Under the pieces are notes generated by a model, which was given only the letters and a program-made list of their open reading frames with translations, was not told the DNA's origin and searched no databases. Positions 7,635 through 16,846 of a stretch of 64,000 nucleotides of DNA are shown piece by piece. Both the position numbers and the translations under genes were made by a program. Within the stretch, counting starts at the first letter, position 1. Every line of letters begins with the position of its first letter. The DNA comes from an uncultured Burkholderiales bacterium (GTDB lineage Bacteria; Pseudomonadota; Gammaproteobacteria; Burkholderiales; Burkholderiaceae_C): the NCBI GenBank assembly GCA_945952065.1, contig CAMFGY010000023.1:1-64000 (forward strand), given 5' to 3'.

Positions 7635-8612
7635 ATGAGTCTGTTGATTCTGGAACCGTTTGAGACCGATGTCATGCAATGGCTGTCGGAGCGCAACACC
7701 GTGCGCTTTGCCCCGGAGTTGGTAGGGGAGCCTGCTCAACTGCATGAGGCCTTACACCAGACGCGTGCCTTGATCGTGCCTCCCAGTGTTGCCGTGGATG
7801 CGGCGCTGTTGCGCGCCGCGCCGCGCCTGCGCGTGGTGGGGCGCATGAGCGCCGGCGGTGAAAACATTGACCATGAGGCTTGCCGGGCGGCTCGTGTGGA
7901 AGTGGTGCGCAGCTTGACGGCTACCGCCAGCGCCGAGGCCGAATTCGCCATCGGTGCATTGTTGTCTTTGTTGCGCCGCGTGCCGGTCTTGGGCAGCGAT
8001 GGATTGATGGTGGGCCGCGAGTTGGGCTGCTCCACCATTGGGCTGATCGGCATGACACCTGCTTCGCGCATGTTGGCCCAATTGCTGCCGGCTTTTGGCA
8101 CCCGTGTAGTTGGCTATGACCCCAGCCTGCATCAGAGCGACCCGCTTTGGGCGCAATGGGGAATCGAGCCGGTGCCCTTGCGTGACTTGATGGAGCAAAG
8201 CGATGGCGTGTGTGTGCAGCTGGCTTTTTTCCCACGCTATCGCGGCTTGATTGGCGAGCGGGTGCTCAGCTTTGCCAAGCAGGATCAGGTCTTGGTCAGC
8301 ATTGCCCATTCGGCGGTGTTTGATGCCGCTGCGTTGGCCGAAGCGCTCAACAGTGGTCGCATTCTGGCCGCCTGGTTTGACAGCATGGAGCCGGGCTTGC
8401 AGGAGCCCGGTTGTGTGCTGCATGGCGTGCCGTCGCTGCAGCTGACACCACGCCTGGCCAGCACCACGCGTGAATCACGCGTGCGTGCGGCCTGGGGCGT
8501 GGCCCGTCGGATCGACGAGCTGCTGGCCGCGCCGCCGGAGCCGGCGGCGGAGTTTCGAATCAGCGGGCCAGGCGAGCTGCTTGATCACGCAGCCGAGCGA
8601 CGGTGGCGCTGA
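7635..8612 (+). CDS. D-2-hydroxyacid dehydrogenase-like protein with degenerate active site
   Basis: 325 residues with the overall order of the D-isomer-specific 2-hydroxyacid dehydrogenase family. There is an N-terminal '[19 protein letters not shown]' substrate-side segment, a dinucleotide domain, and the C-terminal '[22 protein letters not shown]' block. Key residues have changed. The Rossmann GxGxxG is replaced by GMTPAS in '[14 protein letters not shown]'. The substrate-binding Arg of 'ARG..D' reads His in 'AHSAVFD'. The catalytic His of 'TPH' reads Arg in 'LTPRLAST'. It is therefore probably not a functional dehydrogenase. The reading frame is intact and shows no sign of decay. It overlaps the convergent valS gene by 53 bp at the 3' end. 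Confidence 0.75.
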   Translation: MSLLILEPFETDVMQWLSERNTVRFAPELVGEPAQLHEALHQTRALIVPPSVAVDAALLRAAPRLRVVGRMSAGGENIDHEACRAARVEVVRSLTATASAEAEFAIGALLSLLRRVPVLGSDGLMVGRELGCSTIGLIGMTPASRMLAQLLPAFGTRVVGYDPSLHQSDPLWAQWGIEPVPLRDLMEQSDGVCVQLAFFPRYRGLIGERVLSFAKQDQVLVSIAHSAVFDAAALAEALNSGRILAAWFDSMEPGLQEPGCVLHGVPSLQLTPRLASTTRESRVRAAWGVARRIDELLAAPPEPAAEFRISGPGELLDHAAERRWR

Positions 8613-11406
8613 ACTCGAGCAGGCGCTGACGTTCTTGCTCGACCACAGCGGCGGGTGCGCGCGCCACAAAGCCTTCGTTGCCGAGCTTGGCTTCGATCTT
8701 GGCGATCTCTCCGTCCAGTCGGGCGATCTCTTTGTTCAGGCGCGCGGTCTCGGCGGCCACATCAATTTCCACGTGCAGCGCCAAACGAGCTTCACCGTGG
8801 ACCAGCACGGGTGAGGTCGCGCTGGCAGCTTGGAAAGCTGCCTCATCGCTGATGATCTGCACTTCGCTCAGCTTGGCCAGGGTCTTCAGTACGGCGGCGG
8901 CTTCGGCGATAAAACCCGTGTCTCCGCCCACCAGCAGCGGCACGCGGGTGCTGGGCGAGAGGTTCATCTCGCTGCGCAAGCTGCGGCAGGTGCCCACCAC
9001 GGCTTTGAGGTTGTTGACCCAGGCGCAGGCGGCTTCGTCGATGCGCTCAGGCTGGGCAAGGGGGTAGGCGGCGTTGACGATGTAGTCGCTAGTTTTGCGA
9101 CCTGCAATCGGGGCCACGGTTTGCCACAGCTCTTCGGTGATGAAGGGCGCAACCGGGTGCAGCAGGCGCAGCGTGGTTTCCAGCACGCGGATCAAGGTGC
9201 GACGGGTTGCACGTTGTTGGGCCTCGTTGCCGTTTTGGATTTGAACCTTGGCGATTTCGAGATACCAGTCGCAATACTCGTCCCAGATGAAGGAGTAGAT
9301 GGCATTGGCCACATTGTCCAGGCGATATTCGGCAAAGCCTTGCGCCACCGTCAATTCGACCTTTTGCAACTCGCTGCTGATCCAGCGGTCCGCATGGCTG
9401 AAGTCCAAGTAGCCATGAGCCGACCCGCCTGGCGCGCATTGTTCCTTGCTGTGCTCGAGCAGTCCGCAGTCCTGACCCTCGGTGTTCATCAGCACAAAGC
9501 GAGTGGCGTTCCAGAGCTTGTTGCAGAAATTGCGGTAGCCCTCACAGCGCTTGGTGTCGAAGTTGATATTGCGGCCCAGGGTGGCATAAGAGGCCATGGT
9601 GAAACGCAGGGCGTCGGCACCGTAGGTCGGCATGCCTTCAGGGAACTCTTTCTTCACCCGCGCGGCAACCTTGGGGGCTGTTTCGGGGCGGCGCAAGCCG
9701 ACGATGGATTTGGCCACCAAGGTGTCCAGGTCCACACCCTGGATCAGATCCACCGGGTCCAGCACATTGCCTTCGCTCTTGCTCATCTTCTGGCCCTGCG
9801 AATCACGCACCAGGCCGTGGATGTAGACATGCTTGAAGGGCACTTTGCCGGTGAAATGCTGGGTCATCATGATCATCCGGGCAACCCAGAAGAAGATGAT
9901 GTCGTAACCCGTCACCAGCACGGTCGACGGCAGGAACAGGTCTTGCTCCAAGGTCTTCTCGGGCCAACCCAGGGTGGAGAAGGGCACCAGTGCGGAGGAA
10001 TACCAGGTGTCCAACACGTCTTCATCGCGGCTCAGGGGGCCGTGGTATCCCGCTGCCTTGGCTTTGGCCTGGGCTTCCTCTTCATCACGAGCAACAAAAA
10101 GCTCGCCCTTGTCGCCATACCAGGCGGGGATTTGATGGCCCCACCAGAGTTGGCGTGAGATGCACCAGTCTTGGATATTGCCCATCCAGTGGTTGTAGGT
10201 GTTGACCCACTGCTCAGGGAAGAATTTGACCGCGCCTGTGGCCACGGCATCCACCGCGCCTTGTGCAATGCTGCGGCCCGTGCTCGCGCTGACTTTGTTG
10301 ACGGCCACAAACCATTGGTCGGTCAACATCGGTTCGATCACCTGCCCGGTCCGTTCGCAGCGGGGCACCATCAGCTTGTGCTTTTTGACCTCCACCAAAA
10401 AGCCCTGAGCTTCCAGGTCGGCCACGATCTTTTTGCGGGCGACGAAGCGATCCAAGCCGCGGTAAGCCTCTGGGGCTTCGTCATTGATCTTGGCGTCCAA
10501 GGTCAGCACGCAGATCATGGGCAAGCCATGGCGTTGGCCGACCGCGTAGTCATTGGTGTCGTGGGCGGGCGTGACCTTCACCACCCCGGTGCCGAACTCA
10601 CGGTCCACATAGTCGTCGGCGATCACGGGAATGCTGCGCCCGCACAGCGGCAGGTTCACCTGCTTGCCGATCAGGGCGGCATAACGCTCATCTTCCGGGT
10701 GCACCATCACGGCCACGTCGCCCAGCATGGTCTCGGGACGGGTGGTGGCCACCGTCAAGTCACCGGAGCCATCGGCCAAGGGATAGCGGATGTGCCAGAG
10801 GAAACCGTCTTCTTCCTCGCTGCTGACTTCCAGGTCCGAGACGGCGGATTTGAGCACTGGATCCCAGTTGACCAGACGCTTGCCCCGGTAAATCAGGCCC
10901 TCGTCATAGAGCTTGACGAAGGTGTCACGAACCACGTGCGAGAGCTTCTCGTCCATGGTGAAGTACTCGTGGTCCCAGGAGACCGAGTCGCCCATGCGGC
11001 GCATCTGGCCTGTGATGGTGTTGCCGGACTCCTGCTTCCATTCCCAAACTCGAGCGACGAAGTTTTTGCGACCCAAATCGTGTCGAGTTTTTTGGCCTTC
11101 AGCGCCCTTGTCGGCCAATTGGCGTTCCACCACGATCTGCGTGGCGATGCCGGCGTGGTCGGTGCCGGGCACCCACAATGTGTTGTGGCCCAGCATGCGG
11201 TGGTAGCGCGTCAACGAGTCCATGATGGTCTGGTTGAAGGCGTGACCCATGTGAAGGGTGCCGGTCACATTGGGAGGCGGGAGCTGAATGCTGAAGGACT
11301 CGCGGCTGGCGTCCAGCGTGGGCTTGTACAGGCCTTGACGTTCCCACAAGGGGCCCCAGTGGGCTTCAAGGGCGGCGGGCTCAAACGATTTGGCGAGTTC
11401 GGTCAT
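8560..11406 (-). CDS. valS: Valyl-tRNA synthetase
   Basis: A 948-residue class I aminoacyl-tRNA synthetase that charges tRNA-Val. The ATP-binding signatures are HMGH at residues 52-55 in '[15 protein letters not shown]' and KMSKS near residue 540 in '[14 protein letters not shown]'. The CP1 editing domain is present ('[14 protein letters not shown]', 'THDTND'-like '[11 protein letters not shown]'). The C-terminal anticodon-binding domain and the ValRS coiled coil ('[23 protein letters not shown]') finish the protein. The ATG at 11406 begins '[10 protein letters not shown]', the standard ValRS N-terminus; the open frame continues 42 codons upstream without family similarity. The 3' end overlaps the convergent dehydrogenase-like gene. 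Confidence 0.97.
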   Translation of the reverse strand: MTELAKSFEPAALEAHWGPLWERQGLYKPTLDASRESFSIQLPPPNVTGTLHMGHAFNQTIMDSLTRYHRMLGHNTLWVPGTDHAGIATQIVVERQLADKGAEGQKTRHDLGRKNFVARVWEWKQESGNTITGQMRRMGDSVSWDHEYFTMDEKLSHVVRDTFVKLYDEGLIYRGKRLVNWDPVLKSAVSDLEVSSEEEDGFLWHIRYPLADGSGDLTVATTRPETMLGDVAVMVHPEDERYAALIGKQVNLPLCGRSIPVIADDYVDREFGTGVVKVTPAHDTNDYAVGQRHGLPMICVLTLDAKINDEAPEAYRGLDRFVARKKIVADLEAQGFLVEVKKHKLMVPRCERTGQVIEPMLTDQWFVAVNKVSASTGRSIAQGAVDAVATGAVKFFPEQWVNTYNHWMGNIQDWCISRQLWWGHQIPAWYGDKGELFVARDEEEAQAKAKAAGYHGPLSRDEDVLDTWYSSALVPFSTLGWPEKTLEQDLFLPSTVLVTGYDIIFFWVARMIMMTQHFTGKVPFKHVYIHGLVRDSQGQKMSKSEGNVLDPVDLIQGVDLDTLVAKSIVGLRRPETAPKVAARVKKEFPEGMPTYGADALRFTMASYATLGRNINFDTKRCEGYRNFCNKLWNATRFVLMNTEGQDCGLLEHSKEQCAPGGSAHGYLDFSHADRWISSELQKVELTVAQGFAEYRLDNVANAIYSFIWDEYCDWYLEIAKVQIQNGNEAQQRATRRTLIRVLETTLRLLHPVAPFITEELWQTVAPIAGRKTSDYIVNAAYPLAQPERIDEAACAWVNNLKAVVGTCRSLRSEMNLSPSTRVPLLVGGDTGFIAEAAAVLKTLAKLSEVQIISDEAAFQAASATSPVLVHGEARLALHVEIDVAAETARLNKEIARLDGEIAKIEAKLGNEGFVARAPAAVVEQERQRLLEFSATVARLRDQAARLAR

Positions 11407-11594
11407 ATCAGGCGTTTTGCTCGGTCTTGAAACCGAGCAGCGAAGTTCATGGGGGACTGGTTGCGGATTGTAGGCGGCCGCTGAGGGTGAACCGACACGC
11501 TGCCGGCCCTTCGGTCTTGGGCGGCATGACAAATCAAGCGCTCAAGCGGCAGCCTTTGCGCTGTCGCTGTGGCTCGCGGGTGCGGGGTCAGGCG

Positions 11595-11810
11595 TCAGGC
11601 GTCAGGCAAGAGGGCTGCTATCAGGTGACCGGCCCAGGAGTTGCGCGGCTCGAAGCGTGCTTCGCATGGCACCATGGAATTGCGCCCAGCCGGATCCAAG
11701 GTGCAAAGGCCAATCGCCAGAGCGTGACGTTCGCTTTCGACACGAACCAATGCGCAAGTCGCGGCGAGCAAGGCGAGCGCCAGGGCGGTGATGGTCAAGG
11801 TTTTGAGCAT
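11595..11810 (-). CDS. Small predicted membrane or exported protein, unknown
   Basis: 71 residues opening 'MLKTLTITALALALLAATCALVR', a single hydrophobic segment that could be a membrane anchor or an uncleaved signal. It then has 'HALAIGLCTLDPAG' and a short C-terminal part with two further Cys. A strong ribosome binding site AAGGAGGGG lies about eight bases before the ATG, which decides both the reality of the gene and its start over a longer upstream frame. I recognise no family. It lies upstream of valS on the same strand and downstream of the guaC-tail repeats. Confidence 0.6.
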   Translation of the reverse strand: MLKTLTITALALALLAATCALVRVESERHALAIGLCTLDPAGRNSMVPCEARFEPRNSWAGHLIAALLPDA

Positions 11811-11966
11811 TCGGCTTCCCCTCCTTGTTGGTTTGGCTTGCACCCATCGAGGGGTGTCCGTGGAGATGGGAGTCTAGATTTGTTGCTTGGCCTGATGCGC
11901 GCCCTTGCCCTCTTGAGCTGCGACATTCGGCAAAAGTTCGCAGCTTCGGCCGTCTTTTTAGGGTGA

Positions 11967-12155
11967 CTGCGCCGAAACGCCTGGGACATGCTGCTCAACG
12001 ACATGAACAAATGTTCTCCGGCGTTTTGGCTGCGCCGAAACGCCTAGGCCGTGCCGTTTAACTACATGAACAAGTGTTCTCCGGCGTTTTGGCTTCGCCG
12101 AAACGCCTGGAACTTGCCGCTCAACTACATGAACAAGTGTTCTCCGGCGTTTTCA
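11967..12155 (-). repeat. Three tandem 63-bp repeats derived from the guaC 3' end
   Basis: Copies at 11967-12029, 12030-12092 and 12093-12155 follow each other without spacers. The guaC-proximal copy contains the last codons and the stop of guaC (coding NAGEHLFM). The other two repeat this segment downstream. The period is a multiple of three, so the copies keep the guaC frame. Each unit holds a roughly 10-bp imperfect hairpin (GGCGTTTyGGC ... GCCrAAACGCC). The copy farthest from guaC is the most diverged. Confidence 0.9.
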
Positions 12156-13102
12156 CCGCCGAGGATGACGTAGTTGACTTTGCGGAGGTCGGCGAGGGTT
12201 TTGCCGCCGGAGTAGGACACCGAGCTTTGCAAGTCTTCTTGCATTTCACGCAAGGTGTCGGACAAGCGGCCCTTGACGGGCTCCAGAATGCGCTTGCCTT
12301 CGACGTGTTTGTACTCGCCCTTGTTGAAGTCGCTGGCGGAGCCGTAGTACTCCTTGAACAGTTTGCCGTCGACTTCAACGGTTTTGCCGGGCGACTCTTC
12401 GTGGCCGGCAAACAGGGAGCCAATCATCACCATGGCGGCGCCAAAGCGCATGCTCTTGGCGATGTCGCCATGGTGGCGAATGCCCCCGTCGGCCACGATG
12501 GGCTTGGTGGCAACGCGTGCGCACCACTTCAAGGCCGAGAGTTGCCAGCCGCCGGTGCCAAAACCAGTCTTCAGGCGCGTGATGCAGACCTTGCCCGGGC
12601 CGATGCCGACCTTGGTGGCGTCTGCCCCCCAGTTTTCCAGGTCGATCACGCCTTCTGGCGTGCCCACATTGCCGGCAATCACAAAGGTGTCGGGCAGGTG
12701 CTTTTTGATGTGGGCAATCATGCGCTGCACGCTGTCGGCATGGCCGTGGGCGATGTCGATGGTGATGTAGTCGGCCCCCACGCCTTCAGCCGCCAGTCGT
12801 TCGATGACGGCGTAATCGGCTTTTTGCACGCCCGAGCTGATCGACACAAACAGCCCTTTGTCGCGCATATTCTTGGCATAAGCCACCGAATCAAGATCGA
12901 ATCGGTGCATGACATAGAAGTAGCCGTTCGCCGCGAGGTATTCGGTGATGCTTTCATCGACCACCGTCTTCATATTCGCCGGCACCGCCGGGATCTTGAA
13001 GCGCCGCGGTCCAAATTGAACCGAGGTGTCGCATTCGCTGCGGCTCTCCACACGGCATTTGCGGGGCAGCAGCAGGATGTTGTCGTAGTCAAAAATTTCC
13101 AT
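12125..13102 (-). CDS. guaC: GMP reductase
   Basis: 325 residues; NADPH-dependent deamination of GMP to IMP, linking guanine to adenine nucleotide pools. The IMPDH/GMPR catalytic loop '[12 protein letters not shown]' with its Cys near residue 173 is intact. '[20 protein letters not shown]', 'GNVGTPEGV', '[20 protein letters not shown]' and '[20 protein letters not shown]' match the short GuaC form that lacks CBS domains. The ATG at 13102 opens '[16 protein letters not shown]', the typical start. The 3' end is embedded in the 63-bp tandem repeats. A terminator-like hairpin lies in its upstream region. Confidence 0.95.
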   Translation of the reverse strand: MEIFDYDNILLLPRKCRVESRSECDTSVQFGPRRFKIPAVPANMKTVVDESITEYLAANGYFYVMHRFDLDSVAYAKNMRDKGLFVSISSGVQKADYAVIERLAAEGVGADYITIDIAHGHADSVQRMIAHIKKHLPDTFVIAGNVGTPEGVIDLENWGADATKVGIGPGKVCITRLKTGFGTGGWQLSALKWCARVATKPIVADGGIRHHGDIAKSMRFGAAMVMIGSLFAGHEESPGKTVEVDGKLFKEYYGSASDFNKGEYKHVEGKRILEPVKGRLSDTLREMQEDLQSSVSYSGGKTLADLRKVNYVILGGENAGEHLFM

Positions 13103-13430
13103 GAGTCTTCGTCAATTCGCAAAATCGAGGTGCGTTGATGCAGTGCACGCCCAAGGCTGCGAGCGCTTGACTTGGAAACCCGGTGATCTGTGAACCGCTG
13201 ACGCCATCCAGCCAGGGATGGTGCGGCACAAACAAAAAACCGGGCGCCAAAATTTGGGCCCGGTGGTTGATTCTACGCGCAAAAGGGCCCAGCAGGCTCG
13301 GTGCGTGAAGATGGCGTGTGTATGGTGTGCATATGGTGTGCGAGGCTGCTCAAGCGCGGACGTGTGGGGCCTGGATACACTTGCCCTCGTGAAAGAGCCG
13401 CCTCTCTCCCCCGGCTCAAAGGAATATTGC
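13103..13430. other. Divergent intergenic region of guaC and the KAS III gene
   Basis: This 328-bp stretch holds no convincing gene. It contains the terminator-like hairpin at 13232-13264 (minus strand) and a TAGAAT hexamer on the minus strand at 13270-13275. It also has a short imperfect repeat, gtgtgtatggtgtgcatatggtgtgcg, around 13316-13342. The plus-strand gene has an AAAGGA ribosome binding site just before 13431. Confidence 0.5.
13232..13264 (-). terminator. Terminator-like hairpin in the guaC leader region
   Basis: The stem accgggc / gcccggt (13239-13245 with 13258-13264) is extended by further partial pairing in the loop. On the minus strand it is followed directly by six T and TGTTTG. 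It has the form of an intrinsic terminator transcribed towards guaC, yet there is no minus-strand gene between it and the divergent KAS III gene. Confidence 0.55.
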
Positions 13431-14558
13431 ATGTACTCAGTCGTCATCAGCGGAACGGGCTTGTATCAGCCGCCGCATGTCATCACCAACACCGAATTGG
13501 TCGAGGCCTTCAACGCCTATGCCGATTTGCAAAACGCCAAGAATGCCGACGCGATCGCCGCAGGTACGCACGCTGCGTTGACGCATTCAAGCGTGGAGTT
13601 CATCGAGAAGGCCTCGGGCATCAAGCAGCGCTATGTGATCGAGAAGAGTGGCGTGCTGGACCCGAACCGCATGTACCCGCGCTTCACCGAGCGGCCGGAT
13701 GATCAGCTGTCCTTGATGGCTGAGATTGGTGTGGATGCGTGCAAGAAGGCTTTGGCCGCTGCAGGCAAGCAGGCCAGCGATGTGGATGCCATCTTCTGCG
13801 CCAGCGCCAATATGCAGCGGGCCTACCCGGCCATGGCCGTGGAAATTCAAGCCGCCCTGGGCGCAGGCGGTTATGGCTTTGACATGAATGTGGCGTGTTC
13901 CTCGGCCACCTTCGCGCTGGAGCAGGCTTTCAACGCGGTGCGTTCTGGCGCCAGCCGATGCGTCTTGGTCGTCAACCCGGAGATCACTTCAGCCCACCTG
14001 GAGTGGCGGGACCGGGATTGCCACTTCATCTTTGGCGATGTGTGCACGGCGCTGGTGGTGGAACGCGCCGATCTGGCCGTGTCCGCGGACCAGTGGGAGG
14101 TCTTGGGTACCCGCTTGGCCACCCAGTTCTCGAACAATATTCGCAACAATTTTGGCTTTATGAATCGCGCGGAAGACAGTGACCCGCTGGCGCGCGACAA
14201 GACCTTCCGTCAAGAAGGGCGCAAGGTCTTCAAAGAGGTGGTGCCCATTGCTGCAGCGCATATCGAAGGGCATTTGGCCGCGTTGGCGCACAGCCCCACC
14301 GAAGTGCGCCGCTTTTGGCTGCATCAGGCCAATTTGGGCATGAACCAGTTGGTGATCAAAAAGCTGGTCGGCGAGGCCGCAGCGGCGGGCTCGGACATCG
14401 CTCCCTTGATTTTGGACACCTATGCCAACACCGCTTCAGCGGGATCCATCATCGCTTTCCATGAGCACCGTGCGGACTTGAAGTCGGGTGATCTGGGCGT
14501 GATTTGTTCTTTTGGCGCCGGCTATTCGGTGGGCAGCGTGGTGGTGAAAAAGCGCTAA
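13431..14558 (+). CDS. Beta-ketoacyl-ACP synthase III (FabH-like, stand-alone)
   Basis: A 375-residue thiolase-fold condensing enzyme. The catalytic triad is present: Cys at about 156 in 'NVACSSATFAL', His at about 298 in 'WLHQANLGMN' and Asn at about 332 in 'YANTASAGS'. The C-terminal 'SFGAGYSVGSVVV' is typical. It is about 50 residues longer than E. coli FabH, with an insertion early on ('GTHAALTHSS...DPNRMYPRFTERP'). It lies away from any fab cluster, so it may prime fatty acid synthesis with a different acyl-CoA or serve a specialised pathway. The ATG at 13431 follows AAAGGA. The longer frame from 13218 runs through the guaC leader and is rejected. Confidence 0.85.
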   Translation: MYSVVISGTGLYQPPHVITNTELVEAFNAYADLQNAKNADAIAAGTHAALTHSSVEFIEKASGIKQRYVIEKSGVLDPNRMYPRFTERPDDQLSLMAEIGVDACKKALAAAGKQASDVDAIFCASANMQRAYPAMAVEIQAALGAGGYGFDMNVACSSATFALEQAFNAVRSGASRCVLVVNPEITSAHLEWRDRDCHFIFGDVCTALVVERADLAVSADQWEVLGTRLATQFSNNIRNNFGFMNRAEDSDPLARDKTFRQEGRKVFKEVVPIAAAHIEGHLAALAHSPTEVRRFWLHQANLGMNQLVIKKLVGEAAAAGSDIAPLILDTYANTASAGSIIAFHEHRADLKSGDLGVICSFGAGYSVGSVVVKKR

Positions 14559-14598
14559 TGAAAAAGCGCCAATGAAAAAGCACTGAGGCGCCTGCACT

Positions 14599-16764
14599 TC
14601 AGGGCCGGGCGAAGTCGCTGGCCCGCTTTTTCATGCCCGCCTTGACTCGGTACATGCTGGCGTCGGCCAGCATCATGCTGGCGCTCATGGGGGCGGTCTC
14701 GCCCGCTTGGCGAATGGCATAACCCAGGGCAGCGCTGGCTTGCAAGAAATGGCCGGGCGCGAGCTCGCGAGGGCTGTTTTGGCAACGCTGCCGCAGCGCT
14801 TCAAGATCGCCCTCGATCTGCTGCGCATCCCGCTCGGCCACCAAGAACACGAACTCGTCGCCGCCGATGCGATAGCTGGGCGCTTGCGGCCATTGCTGGC
14901 GTGCGCAATCCGCAAACAGTTGGATCAAGGCGTCCCCCGCGGCATGGCCCAAACTGTCATTGACCTGTTTGAGCTTGTTCATATCGGCCACCACCACGGC
15001 GAGGGGCGCAGCACTGGAGGCGGGCGCTTCCTGCAGCATCAGGTTGTAGGCATTGCGGTTTTGAAAGCCGGTCAAGCTGTCCGTGTAAAGCAGGTGTTCG
15101 CGCTCGCGCAGGAATTGAGTCTTGGCCTTTTGCAAAACCAGCTTGCGAACAAAGAAGACGGTCAGGCCCAACACCAAAGTGAGCGCCACACCCAAGGCGG
15201 CAATGATTTGGCTGAGTTGCTTGTTGGCCTCGTTGTCCAATGCCGGCACGGTTTGCATGCCCAAGTACTTCATTTCCTCGAACTGAATCAATGGAATGAC
15301 CTTATCCATGATGGCGGCCAACTCGGGCTGCTGGCGACTGACGCCGAAGTAGATGAAAGAGTCTTTGGACGTGTTGCCGCGCTTGACCAAGTCGGTATAG
15401 CCCAGGCCATTGATGTAGAACTCGGCCACGGTGGGGTTCTCTATCAGATAGTCCGCCTTACCCTCGCGCACCCGTTTGAGGGACTCCTGAATGCTGCCGG
15501 TCTTGATGATGCGCGCTTGCTTGAGGTTTTTGAGCAAGTACTCTTCATGCCAAAAGCCCTCAATCACCGCCACGGACTTGCCTTCCAGCCCGTATACGTC
15601 TTGCACCGGCTCACTGCGCTTGAGGCCGATGATGATGTCCCGCTCTGTACTGATGGCGTGAGGAAAGAAAAAGAAGGGCAAGCGGGCTTCGGTCTTGGCC
15701 AGATTGAGCACGTCCAGCTCACCCTTCTTGGCGCGCTCATACAGCTGGGCAAAGCTGCCAGATTCGACTTTGAAGCGAATCCCAACAATGTCCCCAATAC
15801 GCTGCAAGGTGGCACCCGCAATGCCGAGATACCGCCCACCCTGGGCATAGTCAAAGGGCAGATAGTCCTCCGCCACCCCCACCGCGGCACTGCCTTTTTG
15901 CTCCAGCCAGTCCAGTTCCGCATCGTTCAGCCGCAGCACTTTGCGGTTGTAGTCGCGCTTGGCTTGTTTGGCCAGCCCATCGATCTGCGCCTGGCTTTGC
16001 TCCAGGTAGCGGTTGATGATCTGGGCCAAGATGCTGCGCTCTTTGAGCACCGCAAACGTCATGTCCGAGGTGATGGATCGGAGTTCGGCCACGATGCTCA
16101 GGCTGGGATAGTCGTGCACAAACTCATGTTCGATGCCGCCGCCAGCCGTCACAAAGCTGTCGATCTCTCCGCGCGTCAAGGCCTGAAGACCAGCGCTTTG
16201 GTCTTCAAAGCTGATTTCTTTGAACCGAATATTGGGAAACTCTTTGGGCAGCTGTTCAATGACGAAGTCATTGGCCAAAAAGCCCACGCGCCGGCCATCC
16301 AGATCGCCCAAGGTCTGCACCGAGGCATCGCGTCGGGCAAACACGGTGTAAGGGTAGCGCTGCGCTTCCCGGGTGAATTGCATGATGCGTTCACGCTCCG
16401 GGGTGACATTGGCGCCATACAGCACATCGATCTTGCCCTGCAGGAATCGCGTGTAGGCCTCGTCCCAGCTCTTGACCTCCGCGGGCACCAACTGAAGACC
16501 GAGCTCTTGCTTCATGTCGCGCAACAAGGCGGGCAGCAGGCCCAGTTTTTTGCCGCGTAAGGAGAAGCTGTCGACCCCGGAGTAGGGGTCAAAACCGACG
16601 GTCAAGACTTGCTGGCGATGCGCTTGCACCCAAGCAATTTCTTGCGGATTCAAGCTCAGGCCCTGGGCGGTTTGAGCGCCCAGCAGCAGCCCCCAGCCGA
16701 TCCAAAGCCCACGCAGAATCCAGGGGCGAAACAAGACAATCAAGGAGTTGCGAAGGGCGTGCAA
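14599..16764 (-). CDS. Membrane diguanylate cyclase with two periplasmic amino-acid-binding (SBP_bac_3) domains
   Basis: 721 residues. An N-terminal signal or anchor ('LIVLFRPWILRGLWIGWGLLLG') is followed by two tandem solute-binding domains of the family-3 type, about 40-275 and 285-530. Then come one transmembrane helix ('IIAALGVALTLVLGLTVFFV') and a cytosolic GGDEF domain. The active site is intact: 'DSLTGFQNRNAY', 'VVADMNKLKQVNDSLGHAAGD' and 'YRIGGDEFVFLV'. It should make cyclic di-GMP in response to periplasmic ligands such as amino acids; the ligands are unknown. The start codon is TTG with AGGA about nine bases upstream. It converges on the KAS III gene. Confidence 0.9.
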   Translation of the reverse strand: MHALRNSLIVLFRPWILRGLWIGWGLLLGAQTAQGLSLNPQEIAWVQAHRQQVLTVGFDPYSGVDSFSLRGKKLGLLPALLRDMKQELGLQLVPAEVKSWDEAYTRFLQGKIDVLYGANVTPERERIMQFTREAQRYPYTVFARRDASVQTLGDLDGRRVGFLANDFVIEQLPKEFPNIRFKEISFEDQSAGLQALTRGEIDSFVTAGGGIEHEFVHDYPSLSIVAELRSITSDMTFAVLKERSILAQIINRYLEQSQAQIDGLAKQAKRDYNRKVLRLNDAELDWLEQKGSAAVGVAEDYLPFDYAQGGRYLGIAGATLQRIGDIVGIRFKVESGSFAQLYERAKKGELDVLNLAKTEARLPFFFFPHAISTERDIIIGLKRSEPVQDVYGLEGKSVAVIEGFWHEEYLLKNLKQARIIKTGSIQESLKRVREGKADYLIENPTVAEFYINGLGYTDLVKRGNTSKDSFIYFGVSRQQPELAAIMDKVIPLIQFEEMKYLGMQTVPALDNEANKQLSQIIAALGVALTLVLGLTVFFVRKLVLQKAKTQFLREREHLLYTDSLTGFQNRNAYNLMLQEAPASSAAPLAVVVADMNKLKQVNDSLGHAAGDALIQLFADCARQQWPQAPSYRIGGDEFVFLVAERDAQQIEGDLEALRQRCQNSPRELAPGHFLQASAALGYAIRQAGETAPMSASMMLADASMYRVKAGMKKRASDFARP

Positions 16765-16846
16765 AGTCGGATCCTGGCGACAAGGTCGTGCTGGCCAAAG
16801 ATGCTAGCCGACAAAGGCCCTGCCCGATGCGCAGGAAAAGAGGGCT

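Noticed and set aside
11967-12155. A possible CRISPR-like array
   Set aside because: The 63-bp units are directly adjacent without unique spacers, include the guaC coding end, and no cas gene is near.
14707-16560. A 617-codon plus-strand frame opposite the diguanylate cyclase
   Set aside because: Shadow frame; the minus strand carries clear SBP and GGDEF domains over the same bases.
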